Positions 63,645 through 64,000 of a DNA stretch of 64,000 nucleotides are shown piece after piece. Made by a program: the position numbers and the translations under genes. Origin of the DNA: Marinomonas spartinae (GTDB taxonomy: Bacteria > Pseudomonadota > Gammaproteobacteria > Pseudomonadales > Marinomonadaceae). Location: NCBI RefSeq assembly GCF_900089775.1, contig NZ_FLOB01000006.1:62001-126000 (forward strand), in the 5' to 3' direction. The notes beneath the pieces are model-generated. The model had not been told where the DNA came from. It ran no database searches and saw nothing but the letters and a program-made list of their open reading frames with translations. The number at the start of each line of letters is the position of its first letter. Positions within the stretch are counted from its first letter, which is position 1.

Positions 63645-64000
63645 TTGTTTAGTCCCTTAATTAAAGAGCTGATTGAGTCGCTCCGGTGTTTGCCCGGTGT
63701 TGGTCCCAAATCGGCTCAAAAGATGGCGTTATATCTTTTGGAGCGAGAGCATCAAGGGGCGGATAGGTTAGCAAGTGCACTACGTAACGCTTTGGATAAG
63801 GTCGGCCGCTGTTCTAGCTGCCGTACCTTAACTGAAGAGTCCGAGTGCAGTATTTGTCGTGATGAAGAGCGTGATGCAACAAGGCTGTGTATAGTGGAAA
63901 CACCAGCCGATGTGATTGCGATTGAGTCGGCAGGTACGTTTGATGGTCGCTATTTTGTCTTACTTGGGCATTTGTCTCCCATTGATGGTATTGGGCCGGA
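63645..64000 (+). CDS. recR: Recombination protein RecR (N-terminal part)
   Basis: Starts at TTG (63645), with AGGAG a few bases upstream, and runs off the window after 118 codons. Reads [20 protein letters not shown] then [15 protein letters not shown] (helix-hairpin-helix). The Cys4 zinc finger is [18 protein letters not shown], and the Toprim domain starts [17 protein letters not shown] with [17 protein letters not shown]. Acts with RecF and RecO in gap repair. Confidence 0.95.
   Translation, partial: MFSPLIKELIESLRCLPGVGPKSAQKMALYLLEREHQGADRLASALRNALDKVGRCSSCRTLTEESECSICRDEERDATRLCIVETPADVIAIESAGTFDGRYFVLLGHLSPIDGIGP

Noticed and set aside
1-64000. tRNA, rRNA or CRISPR loci
   Set aside because: No cloverleaf-like conserved TpsiC/anticodon segments, rRNA sequence or regularly spaced identical repeats with unique spacers were noticed on either strand.

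Overview
The window looks like chromosomal DNA of a marine gammaproteobacterium, most likely Marinomonas or a close Oceanospirillales relative. This rests on gene content and protein style: a xylFGH-xylB-xylR / xylA locus, CydDC-CydAB with a short Q-loop, NdpA/YejK, TapT, RadD, TrhO and a dnaX-ebfC-recR string. It is inference, not a database match.

Layout. (1) 1-12.4 kb, minus strand: one operon of five genes, the last cut by the window edge. It encodes very large, Asn/Gln/Thr-rich proteins (about 557, 1418, 760 and 1227 aa, plus at least 138 aa) with no signal peptides. I cannot assign a function; the 1418-aa protein has a core resembling DUF6603. This is the best candidate for an undescribed system. 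(2) 12.4-14.4 kb: a mobile-element scrap yard holding a relic of an IS5-type left end, a 110-bp MITE-like inverted-repeat element, and an IS110/IS1111-type element whose transposase is dead (in-frame stop plus a 35-bp tandem duplication). (3) 14.5-25.0 kb: xylose catabolism. xylFGHBR on the plus strand converges on xylA, a GPH-family permease and a cytoplasmic GH43 glycosidase on the minus strand. Xylose enters by the ABC transporter, xylosides probably enter by the permease and are cut inside the cell, and XylA then XylB give xylulose-5-phosphate under XylR control.

(4) 25.2-33.5 kb, minus strand: DUF3307 and SatD genes, then cydDC, cydAB and a small membrane protein. Two tandem palindromes precede satD, and five 11-bp direct repeats resembling a multimeric ArcA site precede cydD. 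(5) 33.6-37.3 kb: a satD 3'-end relic, an ion transporter, an EamA exporter and three paralogous small membrane proteins, the third truncated by an IS. (6) 37.3-45.4 kb: a defence island made of a degenerate IS5-family element, an XRE-type regulator behind a 44-bp palindrome, a Dcm-type C5 methylase, a MORC/MutL-like GHKL ATPase, and a DarT-like / DarT / DarG operon with two toxin-type genes.

(7) 45.7-64 kb: mostly housekeeping and conserved genes. These are a DUF3574 lipoprotein, a CNT nucleoside transporter, a 139-bp MITE-like repeat, a molybdopterin-fold periplasmic protein paired with a GGDEF cyclase, an OmpA-like protein, GloA, NdpA, a HAD phosphatase, a 58-aa protein, DUF2947, TapT, DUF1499, TetR, RadD, a 2OG-Fe(II) oxygenase, TrhO, DnaX, EbfC and the start of RecR. 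I saw no tRNA, rRNA or CRISPR array.
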